Source: an uncultured Prevotella sp. (lineage in GTDB: Bacteria > Bacteroidota > Bacteroidia > Bacteroidales > Bacteroidaceae). Taken from it: a DNA stretch of 64,000 nt. The stretch spans positions 24,548 through 88,547 of the forward strand of contig CAMVAI010000003.1 of the NCBI GenBank assembly GCA_947165435.1, read 5' to 3'. Shown in pieces: positions 46,974-56,837 of this stretch. The position numbers and the translations under genes are program-made. The notes beneath the pieces were generated by a model. That model had not been told where the DNA came from, did not search any database, and was given only the letters and a program-made list of their open reading frames with translations. How positions within the stretch are numbered: the first letter of the stretch is position 1; the number at the start of each line of letters is the position of its first letter.

Positions 46974-48584
46974 ATGGCAAGACAATTTTTTGTATTAGGT
47001 ATTGGCGGTACTGGTATGAGGTGCATAGAATCACTCATACACCTTTGCGCTATGGGTATGTTTGATGACACAGAAATACAGATGTTGGCTCTTGACACCG
47101 ATAAAAACAATGGAAACTTCTCACGTCTGAAGGAAGTGAAGGAAGCGTATCTGAACGCTAAAGGTTTGGATAAAGCAAACCGTGTTACTCATAAGGACAC
47201 TTTCTTTTCTGCCAATATCAAGTATTACGAGTTTAGCCCTAACTACGAACAGAAGAGCACATTCAAGGCAGTGTTCAATTACGGAGATACTCAATATAAT
47301 CACCGTGAAGAAACAGATTTGGCAGACCTGGTACTGAGTGGGAATGTTGAAGATTTCAATCTTCGTCATGGATACCGTGCACAGACGCACCTTGGTTCCA
47401 TGATGATGTACCACTCAATAATAGAAGCAGCAAATTCTCCCATCTCCAGCGAACTAAAATCTTTCCTTAGCGAGTTGATTAAAGCATCACAGAATGGTCA
47501 GCCCAGGGTGTTTATTCTTGGCTCTGTATTTGGTGGAACCGGAGCATCATCTATCCCTATCATACCACAAGCCATCTCCAAGGCGGCAGAAATTATGAGT
47601 AATGGTGCAGCCAATGTATTGAAAAGCGCATACTTCGGGTCAACGCTTCTAACAGCTTATTTCAGCTTCCGTGCTCCAAGTGGCAACGAACTCTCAAACC
47701 AAAAAATTATAGCAACGAGTGATAAGTTTGCGCTGAATTCACAGGTCGCCACGATGTTCTACGACGATGACACAACGGTGAAGAGTACCTATCAGAAGTT
47801 TTACATGATGGGTACCAGTGGCTTGGAATGGAACCCTATGCAGCGTGAAAGCGATAAAATTACCGAGACCATTACTGGTGGCGAGCAGCAAAAGAACGAC
47901 TCTCACTATATAGAATTACTTGCTGCATGTGCAGCTCTCGACTTCTATAATACAGACGATTCAACCCTCCAGCAGAACAAAGAACACCATAAGACGGATT
48001 ATCAATACCGCTCGATTAACGACAACGGGAAATTCGACTTTCAGGACTTTGTCGGTTCTGACCGCGCAAAGGAGTTTGCGCAGAAATTCGGCATGCTCAT
48101 CGCCTTTGCCCTGTTTTGTAATGGTTCAGATGATTTCGTTGAAAGTGTAAGAACTGGTGGTCATAAAGAGATACAAGAGTTTACAGGCATCGATGTCAAT
48201 CAGGTCGTCAATCTCAAGAAGTACTTTGATCTATTCTTCGTTCAAAAGAATGGAGATGGAACTTTGAAAGAAGGATGGCTCCGACAAATTCATCGTTCTG
48301 CAGGAGGCGGTGACAACTATCTTTTCAATGCCAATCTATTCTCTCCTGATACGTTCAAGGGTTTAATGAAGGTCGATTGGAACAAGGCCATTTACCGTAA
48401 CGAGGGAATAGGAAAAGACAATGTTTACAAAACAGGTCTGTTTGGCTCTAAATTCGACTCATTCAAAAAACAGTTTATAGCGGTTCGCGATTCCAACAAG
48501 AACTGGCAGAATATCACCAACCAGGGCGAGCAGCTCTATAAGTTAATATTCGACACGTTGGCAAAGTTGTACAATTTTAATTGA
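46974..48584 (+). CDS. Tubulin/FtsZ-like GTPase (Tubulin_2 type)
   Basis: 536 residues. FVLGIGGTGMRCIESLIHL at the N-terminus is the first phosphate-contact loop; MLALDTDKNN is the second strand as in FtsZ; VFILGSVFGGTGASSIPIIP near residue 185 is the tubulin signature loop (GGGTGTG-like) that binds GTP phosphates. The rest is much more diverged and longer than FtsZ. Bacterial proteins of this class have been predicted to act in membrane remodelling and occur in operons with ATPases and TPR proteins. Polymerisation here is unproven. It sits between a membrane protein and an Hsp70-like protein with gaps of 3 and 7 bp. Confidence 0.8.
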   Translation: MARQFFVLGIGGTGMRCIESLIHLCAMGMFDDTEIQMLALDTDKNNGNFSRLKEVKEAYLNAKGLDKANRVTHKDTFFSANIKYYEFSPNYEQKSTFKAVFNYGDTQYNHREETDLADLVLSGNVEDFNLRHGYRAQTHLGSMMMYHSIIEAANSPISSELKSFLSELIKASQNGQPRVFILGSVFGGTGASSIPIIPQAISKAAEIMSNGAANVLKSAYFGSTLLTAYFSFRAPSGNELSNQKIIATSDKFALNSQVATMFYDDDTTVKSTYQKFYMMGTSGLEWNPMQRESDKITETITGGEQQKNDSHYIELLAACAALDFYNTDDSTLQQNKEHHKTDYQYRSINDNGKFDFQDFVGSDRAKEFAQKFGMLIAFALFCNGSDDFVESVRTGGHKEIQEFTGIDVNQVVNLKKYFDLFFVQKNGDGTLKEGWLRQIHRSAGGGDNYLFNANLFSPDTFKGLMKVDWNKAIYRNEGIGKDNVYKTGLFGSKFDSFKKQFIAVRDSNKNWQNITNQGEQLYKLIFDTLAKLYNFN

Positions 48585-48591
48585 TGAAGGT

Positions 48592-51500
48592 ATGTCAAAA
48601 GCATTATTGATAAAAAGCTATACGAATATAACGACGGGAACACAAGGCCAGTGGAATGAGCTTAACATGGCTGCTTCCTATATTCAAGGTATAGAAACCG
48701 GAAAGATTCTTCAAGGTATTACTGCTGAAAAATTAGGCGCACTCATATCTGGCGTGCCAACACCTTGGGCGAGAGCTAAATTGTTTAAGTTTGCCCTTCA
48801 GACATTGGCAACACCAGACCCCAATATAGATACATCTGGGCTTCAGCAATTCTATGAACTACTCTATGGTGAGTGGAAGGGCTTATTAGCTGTTGTCGCG
48901 TTGTTTCCCGACCGAATTCGTTTCTCGAAACCCATCACAATGGATGTAAAGGGAGGGGATTATGACATAGCCGCTGCCTTTGGCAGAATGTTGTTCGAAG
49001 ACAGCGATGTATGGAGCAATCAAGATGCATTGGCAAAGAACCCAAGTGCTCAGCCCTATATACACCTTATATATTATAGAGACCATCTTGTTGGTGGAAC
49101 CTCACCGATGACAGGAGTCTTCACAGGCGTTGATTACACAAAACTTGGTGAAGATGCCAGCGATATTAGTTGGTATAGAGAGGGGAAATTTGAGGATCCT
49201 ACACGATTTTTATCACCAGACCAGTTGCAAAAGGTCTATCTGTTCATCAAGAACATGAATGGGAACTTGGATGTCTTCGAACAGAAAATCAATTCTCAAC
49301 GGGCAAATAAACAACCAATGGATTTAAACGGTTTCAAACAGATGAGCCGTAAATGGGAAGACGAATTGCGTAGGAAGGGCGGTGGAAGCCTCAGAGACAA
49401 AGGGCCAATAGCCAAATATGGAATGCTCGAATGCCCGTTCTCATTGTTGTTTAAGAGCGATGTCCCAGTATATCTGAAACCGGACTTTACATTCACCTAT
49501 ACTAATGATGGTGATTATCAACTTATTGGTGATATTCAAAATCTTCTTAGTGAGGACAAATATGTCATTGGTTGGGCGGAAGACGTCGCTGAAAGGCCAA
49601 AGCTTTCTGATGGCCCTGTTTTCTTCTTAAGAGTAAGAGACATACAAGATGGTAGCACTAACTATTTCTCCTTGCCATTGTCTGAGCGAGGTGTTGACAT
49701 CTTCAAGAATAGTCTGTCAGGATTGTTGGGCTATTCTGAAGGCGGTAATACATCTTTGACAGCATCCTTAACAGATGCCGGTCAGCTTGCTGTTACACTT
49801 ATCGTTGAAATTGATGGTGAGAAAGTTACCTTGAATACCCGTGAATATGAAATAGACTGGATGACGGACCAAGGTAGAGTTATCATGTGGCCTAATTTCG
49901 TTTCTGAGAAATGGAATAAGTATTATCTCTATTCAGAATTCACTGCTGATGCTAAAGAGCAATTTACTCCGATATTCAAATGGCAGGGTGAATTTATCAG
50001 GAATGTGAATAACGTCTTTCTTACAGGTGATTACGAACCCAGCCCCGATGAAGAAAAGAAAGTGGAGATCAAACGCCTTATCACCTATCCCGCAGGACAG
50101 GGCGAAGATTTACCCAAATACAATATTATATCTGCTGACAAACCTCTTGCAGGACTGTCTGCTACCGTAAAAGATACCGGCAAGGATGTCCATGCTGGAT
50201 TCCTTATCTTCCGCCCTCAGATTATTGAGGACAGGACTACCTTTGATATAAAGGGAACTGCTGTTGTCGGTATTGATTTTGGCAGCAACAATACCTGTGT
50301 CTATTATAATGAGAACGACCGTGGCGCAATGCCTGTCCAATTTGGTAACTACAGGAGTGTACTGATAGGAAAAGAAAATAGTGATATCAAGGCAATTGCT
50401 GAAAACAACGAGTTGCTATTCTTCACCAACTATCCATCAGACAATGGACAGGTGAAATCCTGGCTCCACGAGCACGATTCACGTTACAATTGCTACAATG
50501 AGTCAGAAGAGATAGCTGGTGGTGTGCCTGTTAATCGTCCTAACGTTCTAGTCCGTGAGATGGATCAGTATGAGATCAAGACGCAAGCAGGTATCCTTCA
50601 CTACAACATGAAATGGCTTGATAATGATAAGGGGCTCCAGAAAAAACGTGCTTTCTTGAAATCCATCTGGCTCAATGTATGCGCTTTCTTGTACAAGAAC
50701 AAGATTCGTCCGGAAGAAATCGAATGGAGTTTCCCTGGATCGATGATGGAAGCTGACCGTACTGACTTGGAAAAGATTTTCGAGGAACTATGCAAAATCA
50801 CGCCAATTACAATTGGTAGAAAACCTGAACTGAGTACCCAGTTGATAACAGAGGCAGAAGCTGTTTGTAGTTTCGCTTTGTCTCAGGACTTTGGTCTCAA
50901 CAAGGATAACATGTTCTTGGGAATCGATGTTGGTGGCAGTACCAGTGATATTCTTCTGCTTGCAAAAGACCCCAATAACGGTAATAGTTCCTCGCTATAC
51001 AGGGAAAGCTCTGTCCGCTTGGCTGCCGGTGTCTTTTTTAATGCTGTTATCCAGTCGGAGACATTCCGTCAGGCACTTGTTAACTTCCACGAAGGGAAGA
51101 AAACCAAGGTGTATGTGGCAAATATTCGAGAAATACTTACTCAACCGCAAAAAGCGCCATATTATCTGAATAGCATCTTTGACCAGTTGCGTACCGAGTC
51201 AGACTACGAAGAATTCTACTCGTCGATTGACGCTAATGCACGTTTCGTATTTACCATACCTGCTTATGTCACCGGATTACTGCTTTTCTATTCGGGCATG
51301 CTTATAGGAAAGACTATTAAGACCGAACATTTGGAGCATATTAACCGCATTGACATTCTCTCTTTTGGTAAGGGTGGACGCTTGTTCCATTGGCTTAGAA
51401 ATTCTGCCGGAAGAAGGGCTACAAACGAGTATTACGCCAACTGCCTGAATGCCGGCGTAAATCTTGTAACCAATAGAAACCTTGATGTCAGATACCGAGA

Positions 51501-51978
51501 TGAGATTGAGGTGGACAATAAGGCTGAAGTAGCAAAGGGCCTTGTCGATTCAAAAGTGTTGGTAAAGAAGACACAGAATACAGATTCAGATATTTGTGGT
51601 GAGACGGGCGTGAAATATACAATGCCTGACGGAGCACCCAAGATTCTCCATATCGAAGATGAATTGACTGGCGACTATTTTGCAAACGAAATGAACAACT
51701 TTGATTTCTCAGAAGTCGAGAATTTCGAGAAGTTCATGAACATATTCATTGAGTTTGTTAGTCAGAAAACTAGGCTCTATCCAAAAGCGGACGAATCACT
51801 CAGAGATGAACTCACTGACTTGCCCAATAGAATTACTGGTTACATTTGCAATAATGACAATGAGTATAAGAAAGCCCGCAAGAATAATGGAAACGGTTTC
51901 CATTACCACCAGCCTATCATCATTGCAGAGGGCTTGTCGTTCCTAGATACTCTTATCAAAAAGGCATTTAACCAATAA
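48592..51978 (+). CDS. Large protein with an Hsp70/actin-like ATPase domain
   Basis: 1128 residues. Residues about 555-960 are an actin/Hsp70-fold ATPase: phosphate-1 AVVGIDFGSNNTCVYYNEND, EEIEWSFPGSMM, phosphate-2 MFLGIDVGGSTSDILLLAKD near 775, and adenosine-site RIDILSFGKGGRLFHWL near 922. The first 550 residues are a separate, unrecognised region with a beta-rich part (VTLIVEIDGEKVTLNTREYE). It could be a chaperone-like or filament-forming ATPase working with the neighbouring tubulin-like protein. No J-domain partner is present. No signal peptide. Confidence 0.8.
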   Translation: MSKALLIKSYTNITTGTQGQWNELNMAASYIQGIETGKILQGITAEKLGALISGVPTPWARAKLFKFALQTLATPDPNIDTSGLQQFYELLYGEWKGLLAVVALFPDRIRFSKPITMDVKGGDYDIAAAFGRMLFEDSDVWSNQDALAKNPSAQPYIHLIYYRDHLVGGTSPMTGVFTGVDYTKLGEDASDISWYREGKFEDPTRFLSPDQLQKVYLFIKNMNGNLDVFEQKINSQRANKQPMDLNGFKQMSRKWEDELRRKGGGSLRDKGPIAKYGMLECPFSLLFKSDVPVYLKPDFTFTYTNDGDYQLIGDIQNLLSEDKYVIGWAEDVAERPKLSDGPVFFLRVRDIQDGSTNYFSLPLSERGVDIFKNSLSGLLGYSEGGNTSLTASLTDAGQLAVTLIVEIDGEKVTLNTREYEIDWMTDQGRVIMWPNFVSEKWNKYYLYSEFTADAKEQFTPIFKWQGEFIRNVNNVFLTGDYEPSPDEEKKVEIKRLITYPAGQGEDLPKYNIISADKPLAGLSATVKDTGKDVHAGFLIFRPQIIEDRTTFDIKGTAVVGIDFGSNNTCVYYNENDRGAMPVQFGNYRSVLIGKENSDIKAIAENNELLFFTNYPSDNGQVKSWLHEHDSRYNCYNESEEIAGGVPVNRPNVLVREMDQYEIKTQAGILHYNMKWLDNDKGLQKKRAFLKSIWLNVCAFLYKNKIRPEEIEWSFPGSMMEADRTDLEKIFEELCKITPITIGRKPELSTQLITEAEAVCSFALSQDFGLNKDNMFLGIDVGGSTSDILLLAKDPNNGNSSSLYRESSVRLAAGVFFNAVIQSETFRQALVNFHEGKKTKVYVANIREILTQPQKAPYYLNSIFDQLRTESDYEEFYSSIDANARFVFTIPAYVTGLLLFYSGMLIGKTIKTEHLEHINRIDILSFGKGGRLFHWLRNSAGRRATNEYYANCLNAGVNLVTNRNLDVRYRDEIEVDNKAEVAKGLVDSKVLVKKTQNTDSDICGETGVKYTMPDGAPKILHIEDELTGDYFANEMNNFDFSEVENFEKFMNIFIEFVSQKTRLYPKADESLRDELTDLPNRITGYICNNDNEYKKARKNNGNGFHYHQPIIIAEGLSFLDTLIKKAFNQ

Positions 51979-51984
51979 ATTAAG

Positions 51985-54645
51985 ATGAAAGCCTTAACGT
52001 TATACGTAGATAAGTGGTACATCATCGGTGCTGTATGCATCGATGGTGTACCCCATCTTATCACACTGTCAAACCATGAAGACCGCTTTTGGCTATTCTT
52101 CTACGAAGATACGTACAACAATTCTATTGTCTATGGTAAGGACAACCAGCCCCATTACAGGAACGGTGAAGCACATTACATAGGAGATGTATTCAGTCTG
52201 ATTACCGATCCTGACAGACGATTCTCGAGATATAATGGAAGAGGAGAAGAGTTAAAGACAATCTTTCAGGCATCAGGGATTTTTGATACGCTCCGCAGTG
52301 CCGTAGATACAGATGGAGAGATAGAAACATATATCTCCTTTTCACCAGACATAGCCGGACCTGCTCGTTTGGTGTTCTTTGAAGAACTAAAATCAAGTGG
52401 GTTCAACGTTATAGCAAGTCAAGCACGAATTGGGTTCCTGGCATTGGAGCATAACCGACGACATGAAAAGTTACAAGATGACGGATATTATCTGGTCCTC
52501 AATGCCTGTAATGAAAACCTCCACTATATACTCTATAAGCACGAAGACAACAAGTTCAAGATGTTCTCCGAAAATGTTCTCGTTGGAATGGGAATGGATT
52601 TGCGTGGAAGAGCACTAGTGGAATCTATTGTCGATAATATCAATAGCAGAACTCATTTCCTCTCAACTAAAGAAGAGGTGGAGAGAGAGTATTTGCGAAT
52701 GGAGCAATTTGTGCAAAACTGGTTTGTCAAGATTGCAAATGCAAAGGCATTTGTCCCTATTACAATCCCAAATGTCTCATTTGCTAACCAACCTGCAAAC
52801 ACTTTCCAGGTTTCAATCATCAGGAACAAACTTGATGAGAGGACATCTGTTATTGTAAATAACATCATCAAGGTGGTTGCTGATTTTACAAAAGCCTCTG
52901 GTGTGCGCAATGATGAAATAAAGGGGCTGGTGTTTATTGGGAACACTTTTACGAACAGCCAGTTTGAACGAGCCATCCGAGCAAAGTTCTACGTTGCAGA
53001 AGAAAATGTTATCAGACAAAAAGAATCAGACCTGCCCAATATAGTTGGCGTTTATCCGTTATTAGGGGACCTCCATGAAAGCGATTGGCAAAAAACGGCA
53101 AAAAAGGATTTGGGGGAGATACAAATACGATCAGCTTTCGATAAGGAACGTGAACTTTTAGAAAACCTTATTAATAGCAGGTCATGGGAAGAAGCTCGTG
53201 CTCATCTTGATAAAATGTCGAATTTGTATCTGGACTTTTCTAATGAGTTGTCTAGTTACAAGACAGTTATAGACAGAGGTGTTGCAGAAGACGGCAACAA
53301 ATCTGCCCGTCAATACGATGACGCCATGCAGAAGGTTTATGATTTTGAAAAGAATCAAGACTATGTCCAAATGAGTGACTGGGCAGACATAGCCCTCCAA
53401 CATCGTCCTGGTGACAAAGAGGCCACCCAAAAGAAAGCTGATGCCGTTCATCTTCTTTCTGAACAAAAGGTCAGAGAGGAACAATATAGAGCAATCATTG
53501 TCAGGGCACAAAAGAGTCTCAAAGAAGGACAGTGGCAAGATGCTTTGTCTCAGAGTGATGCAGCCCTGAACTTAAGACCGACGTCCGTAGAGGCAAAACG
53601 AATTTATAATGAAGCCAAGAAGCATATAGAAACTGCCAAGGAAGTTGACAAATACATCAATCGTTCAGATTTGTTCCTTGCTCAAAGGTTATATGATGAA
53701 GCACTCCGCGAGTTAGCTAAAGTTCAATCATTAGACCCCAGTAATGAAGAAGCAAGAAAGCGTATCAAGGAAATAAAGGATATTCGTAAAGAACACGATG
53801 AAAAAGTTGCATTCTTAGTGGAGCAGTACGAAAATGCCAAAAAGGCATCTGACTTCAAGGGGGCTATTACTGCCAGTAAACAGTTGGTCGACTTGGATAG
53901 CATAAATCAAAGGAAATGGTCTGCGGAAGCAGAAAAACTACGTGGAGAAGAAGAAAATTATCTGAGGGAGCTTAAACGCTTCGAAGACTTGGTAGAGAAA
54001 GTGACTGGTGCCTATTTCGATGAGAATTGGGTGAATGTAGTCCATTTTGCAGAGGAAGCTCTGCAGATAAGAGAGGATGAGAGATTGCGTTTAAGAATTG
54101 CAGAAGCTAAAATAAAGATTAAGGAGATAGAAGAGAAAAAGATATATGATGACTCCGTTCATCGCGTAAACAAACTTATGCTCGACGGAGAATTTGAAGA
54201 AGCAGAGTCTATACTAAACCAGCTTCAAAAGGAATATCCTCAGCATAAAGATCAAATCAAGGAGCTTAGAAAAAAACTGTTTGCACAACAGATGAGGGAA
54301 CCAAAGAAGAAAGCATTTTCTCCAAAGAAAAAAGAGCAGGAATCACCAAAGAAGAAACCCGAAATCAAAAAGGAAGATTTCTTTGGGAGTGGGGAAACAC
54401 AGTCCAAGAAGTCTGGAAAACAGAAAGTGTTGAATCCTCCCCAAAATGGAGCAAAGACAATAACTTCTGATAAAGCAACTGCGAAGCGGAATGTATCGAT
54501 TGGTGATTTCTTTAGTTCAGATGACACTTCGAAAGATAAGTTGACTGGTAAAATTGGTTCGGTACAAAATGACAAGAAAGAGTCTGCTCCTAAGAAACCT
54601 GCGACTAAAGGGTCATCCACAGGTATAGATTTCTTTGATTCATAA
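51985..54645 (+). CDS. TPR/coiled-coil scaffold with a degenerate actin-like N-terminus
   Basis: 886 residues. Residues 1-390 look like a worn actin/Hsp70 fold (DGYYLVLNACNENLHYILYK; GLVFIGNTFTNSQFERAIRA in the place of the adenosine loop), without the phosphate glycines, so it probably does not hydrolyse ATP. Residues about 395-750 are TPR and coiled coil (YDDAMQKVYDFEKNQDYVQM, WQDALSQSDAALNLRPTSVE, YDEALRELAKVQSLDPSNEE). The last 130 residues are Lys/Ser-rich and disordered and carry three short copies of a DFF motif (EDFFGSGE, GDFFSSDD, IDFFDS). It likely gathers the TerD-like and NTPase partners. Confidence 0.72.
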   Translation: MKALTLYVDKWYIIGAVCIDGVPHLITLSNHEDRFWLFFYEDTYNNSIVYGKDNQPHYRNGEAHYIGDVFSLITDPDRRFSRYNGRGEELKTIFQASGIFDTLRSAVDTDGEIETYISFSPDIAGPARLVFFEELKSSGFNVIASQARIGFLALEHNRRHEKLQDDGYYLVLNACNENLHYILYKHEDNKFKMFSENVLVGMGMDLRGRALVESIVDNINSRTHFLSTKEEVEREYLRMEQFVQNWFVKIANAKAFVPITIPNVSFANQPANTFQVSIIRNKLDERTSVIVNNIIKVVADFTKASGVRNDEIKGLVFIGNTFTNSQFERAIRAKFYVAEENVIRQKESDLPNIVGVYPLLGDLHESDWQKTAKKDLGEIQIRSAFDKERELLENLINSRSWEEARAHLDKMSNLYLDFSNELSSYKTVIDRGVAEDGNKSARQYDDAMQKVYDFEKNQDYVQMSDWADIALQHRPGDKEATQKKADAVHLLSEQKVREEQYRAIIVRAQKSLKEGQWQDALSQSDAALNLRPTSVEAKRIYNEAKKHIETAKEVDKYINRSDLFLAQRLYDEALRELAKVQSLDPSNEEARKRIKEIKDIRKEHDEKVAFLVEQYENAKKASDFKGAITASKQLVDLDSINQRKWSAEAEKLRGEEENYLRELKRFEDLVEKVTGAYFDENWVNVVHFAEEALQIREDERLRLRIAEAKIKIKEIEEKKIYDDSVHRVNKLMLDGEFEEAESILNQLQKEYPQHKDQIKELRKKLFAQQMREPKKKAFSPKKKEQESPKKKPEIKKEDFFGSGETQSKKSGKQKVLNPPQNGAKTITSDKATAKRNVSIGDFFSSDDTSKDKLTGKIGSVQNDKKESAPKKPATKGSSTGIDFFDS

Positions 54646-54718
54646 ATAAGACAAAGACTTTTATTAAGGCAATATAAGAGAAAAATTTTTGTTTATTATT
54701 TTTTAATTTTTAAGTAAT

Positions 54719-55300
54719 ATGGCAGAAGGAGTTCAATTAAAGAAGAAAATTTGCCTGCGCCGCAAGGAGAAGCCGGCAGAGTTTACATTTACGCAGTATC
54801 TTAAAGTGAAACTGCTTTGGAAGGCTAAGACCGATCTTGATTTGTGTATTTTTTATACAAAGAAAGATGGTGAGGCTGGTGGCGTGTTCTCTTCCATGTT
54901 CCGTCAGAAGAAGTCTGACATGGGAGCACAAGACCAGTTCCCTTTCATGCTTCATACAGGAGATAAGCCTGAACCTGCTGAAGGTGGAGAGTCTGTAGAG
55001 CAAATTAACGTATTCAATCTTGACGAGATTGACACCGCGAACGTTGTTGTCCTAAACTATGGTAAAGCCATCGACGGAGAAGAGGTGAATTTCGCTCAGG
55101 ACTCTGGTAGAGTAGAAATTCAGAGCAGTGAGGGCGACTATTTTGAAGTTGAAATTGATGCTTCGGAAATGGGACATGTGTATCATGTATGCTCCATCAA
55201 GAACAAAGATGGAGTTAATTCTGTAGTTAACGAGGGCGTAGTTATGGATCTTGGTACGGCATTTGACAAGATTCCTGGCTTCTCATTGATTTGTGAGTAA
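54719..55300 (+). CDS. TerD-like protein 1
   Basis: 193 residues. The core matches the TerD fold: LWKAKTDLDLCIFYTKKDGE (the DLDL strand that carries Ca2+-binding Asp in known TerD), DMGAQDQFPFMLHTGDKPEP, GGESVEQINVFNLDEIDTAN and a C-terminal FDKIPGFSLICE. It starts with an added basic strand VQLKKKICLRRKEK shared with the next two genes. TerD proteins bind calcium and assemble on or near membranes in stress and defence settings. The gap before it (73 bp, T-rich) is the largest in the core operon and might hold an internal promoter. Confidence 0.78.
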   Translation: MAEGVQLKKKICLRRKEKPAEFTFTQYLKVKLLWKAKTDLDLCIFYTKKDGEAGGVFSSMFRQKKSDMGAQDQFPFMLHTGDKPEPAEGGESVEQINVFNLDEIDTANVVVLNYGKAIDGEEVNFAQDSGRVEIQSSEGDYFEVEIDASEMGHVYHVCSIKNKDGVNSVVNEGVVMDLGTAFDKIPGFSLICE

Positions 55301-55330
55301 TAATAGTTAAACCCATTAAATAATAAGATT

Positions 55331-55906
55331 ATGGCAGTACAGTTAAAAAAGAAAGTTACTCTTCGCAGGAAGAACGACTCAGTTGCTTTTAATTTTGCAG
55401 GCAAACTGAAAGTGAAGCTTTTCTGGCAGTCTGAAACAGACTTGGATCTCTGCTTGTTCTTTAAGAAGAAGGATGGTGAGGTCGGTGGTGTGTTCTCTAA
55501 TGAATATCGCTCAAAGAAAAGCGACCTTGGTTCACTCGACAAATTCCCTTACATGCTTCACATGGGAGATAACAAAGAACCTGCTCCCGGTGGAGAAGAG
55601 ACGGAACAGATTAACATTGCAAGCATGTCAGAAATTGACACTGCATACATTGTTATTGTTAATTATGGCGCAGCCATTGAAGGTGAAGATGTCACCTATG
55701 CTGATGAAGGTGGCCGTGTAGAGGTACAGAGTGACTCGGGCGATTATCTGGAGGTTCTTGCTGACTCAAAGGAAGAAGGACACGTGTACTGCGTTTGCTC
55801 TATCCACAATAACGGTGACGATTTCTCTTTAAAGAATGAGAGCCGCGTAATGGATTTGAGCACTGCATTTGACGAGGTTCCTGGTTTTGCTCTAATTTGT
55901 AATTAA
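55331..55906 (+). CDS. TerD-like protein 2
   Basis: 191 residues, paralogue of the previous gene: VQLKKKVTLRRKND, LFWQSETDLDLCLFFKKKDG, FPYMLHMGDNKEPAPGGEET, EQINIASMSEIDTAYIVIV and FDEVPGFALICN. The acidic strand residues are kept. Two divergent copies in tandem suggest a mixed assembly. Ends 3 bp before the wall-anchor-like gene. Confidence 0.78.
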   Translation: MAVQLKKKVTLRRKNDSVAFNFAGKLKVKLFWQSETDLDLCLFFKKKDGEVGGVFSNEYRSKKSDLGSLDKFPYMLHMGDNKEPAPGGEETEQINIASMSEIDTAYIVIVNYGAAIEGEDVTYADEGGRVEVQSDSGDYLEVLADSKEEGHVYCVCSIHNNGDDFSLKNESRVMDLSTAFDEVPGFALICN

Positions 55907-55909
55907 GTT

Positions 55910-56599
55910 ATGGTTGAGTTAAAGAAAAAAGTTACGCTTCGAACTAAAACGACAGAGGCTCCTGAAGAAGTTCAGAAGCCGCAAGTAGTTTTAAAAAAGA
56001 AGCAACCTATGTCTGGTTCCATACCTCCAACTCCACCAACTGGCGGAGAAACGGAAGAGCCTAAGGGAAAAGGAAAGTGGTATGCTGCCGCTTTAGCTGG
56101 ACTCCTTGTTCTGGGTGGAGGTGGTTATTATTTGTCTCAGCAAGGAGAGGACGAACCTCAGCCAGTTATCGCAGTTGCAGATACTGGCCAATCGGATGTA
56201 GCTGCCAAAGGAGAGACTACAAAAGGAAATCAGAATGAGCAAAATCAAGAAGGTGAAACACCTTCCGATGCTGCATCTGCCGAGAATCCTTCAAGCGGCA
56301 CCCCTGCTGGTGAAACTCCTGCAGATCCAAGTTCAAAGACTGACGCTACTGCTCCTGGTTCAACCCCAGCATCATCATCTGCCTCTCAACCTGTTCAGGA
56401 TAAGCCCAAAGCAAATCCTGCCCCGACAAAGCCAGTAACAGGTTCTTCGAGTGCAACAAGTGCTATTGAGGAAGAAGCCAAGGAGGTTATTCGTGGAAAG
56501 TATGGAAACGGAGATGTCCGCAAGAGAAATCTTGGCGACAGATATGCAGAGATCCAGAGCAAAGTTAATGAAATGTACAGAAATGGACAGGTTCAATAA
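55910..56599 (+). CDS. Single-pass protein with TerD-type N-terminal strand and CW_7-like C-terminus
   Basis: 229 residues. MVELKKKVTLRTKTTEAP repeats the N-terminal motif of the two TerD-like neighbours, with a second LKKK at PQVVLKKKQP. One membrane helix follows (WYAAALAGLLVLGGGGYYL, about 60-78), then about 110 residues of Pro/Ser/Thr/Ala-rich linker, then EVIRGKYGNGDVRKRNLGDR and YAEIQSKVNEMYRNG, which matches the pattern of the CW_7 (Cpl-7) wall-binding repeat. The layout suggests a cytoplasmic dock, a membrane span and a periplasmic peptidoglycan anchor. Topology is inferred. Confidence 0.65.
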   Translation: MVELKKKVTLRTKTTEAPEEVQKPQVVLKKKQPMSGSIPPTPPTGGETEEPKGKGKWYAAALAGLLVLGGGGYYLSQQGEDEPQPVIAVADTGQSDVAAKGETTKGNQNEQNQEGETPSDAASAENPSSGTPAGETPADPSSKTDATAPGSTPASSSASQPVQDKPKANPAPTKPVTGSSSATSAIEEEAKEVIRGKYGNGDVRKRNLGDRYAEIQSKVNEMYRNGQVQ

Positions 56600-56666
56600 T
56601 TAACGGCAAACTAAGTTTCATGGGCAGGTGGTTCAACTGCCATCTGCCCATAAACAATAACAAGAA

Positions 56667-56837
56667 ATGATACTTTCAATCATTATAGGCCTCTGCATTT
56701 GGTTCGTTGTTCCAATTTTGCTGGAAGGCCGGATTAAAGGAAAAAACAACAAAAAGGCACTTAAGATGGTTTGCAAAATCGTAGGTGTCGTTATTATATG
56801 TTGGACAATATTTAATCACATTATATATAGCGTATGA
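56667..56837 (+). CDS. Small two-helix membrane protein (not in ORF track)
   Basis: 56 residues: MILSIIIGLCIWFVVPILLE, a basic loop GRIKGKNNKKALKM, then VCKIVGVVIICWTIFNHIIY. The stop overlaps the ATG of the next gene (ATGA), which supports expression. No family known. Confidence 0.6.
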   Translation: MILSIIIGLCIWFVVPILLEGRIKGKNNKKALKMVCKIVGVVIICWTIFNHIIYSV

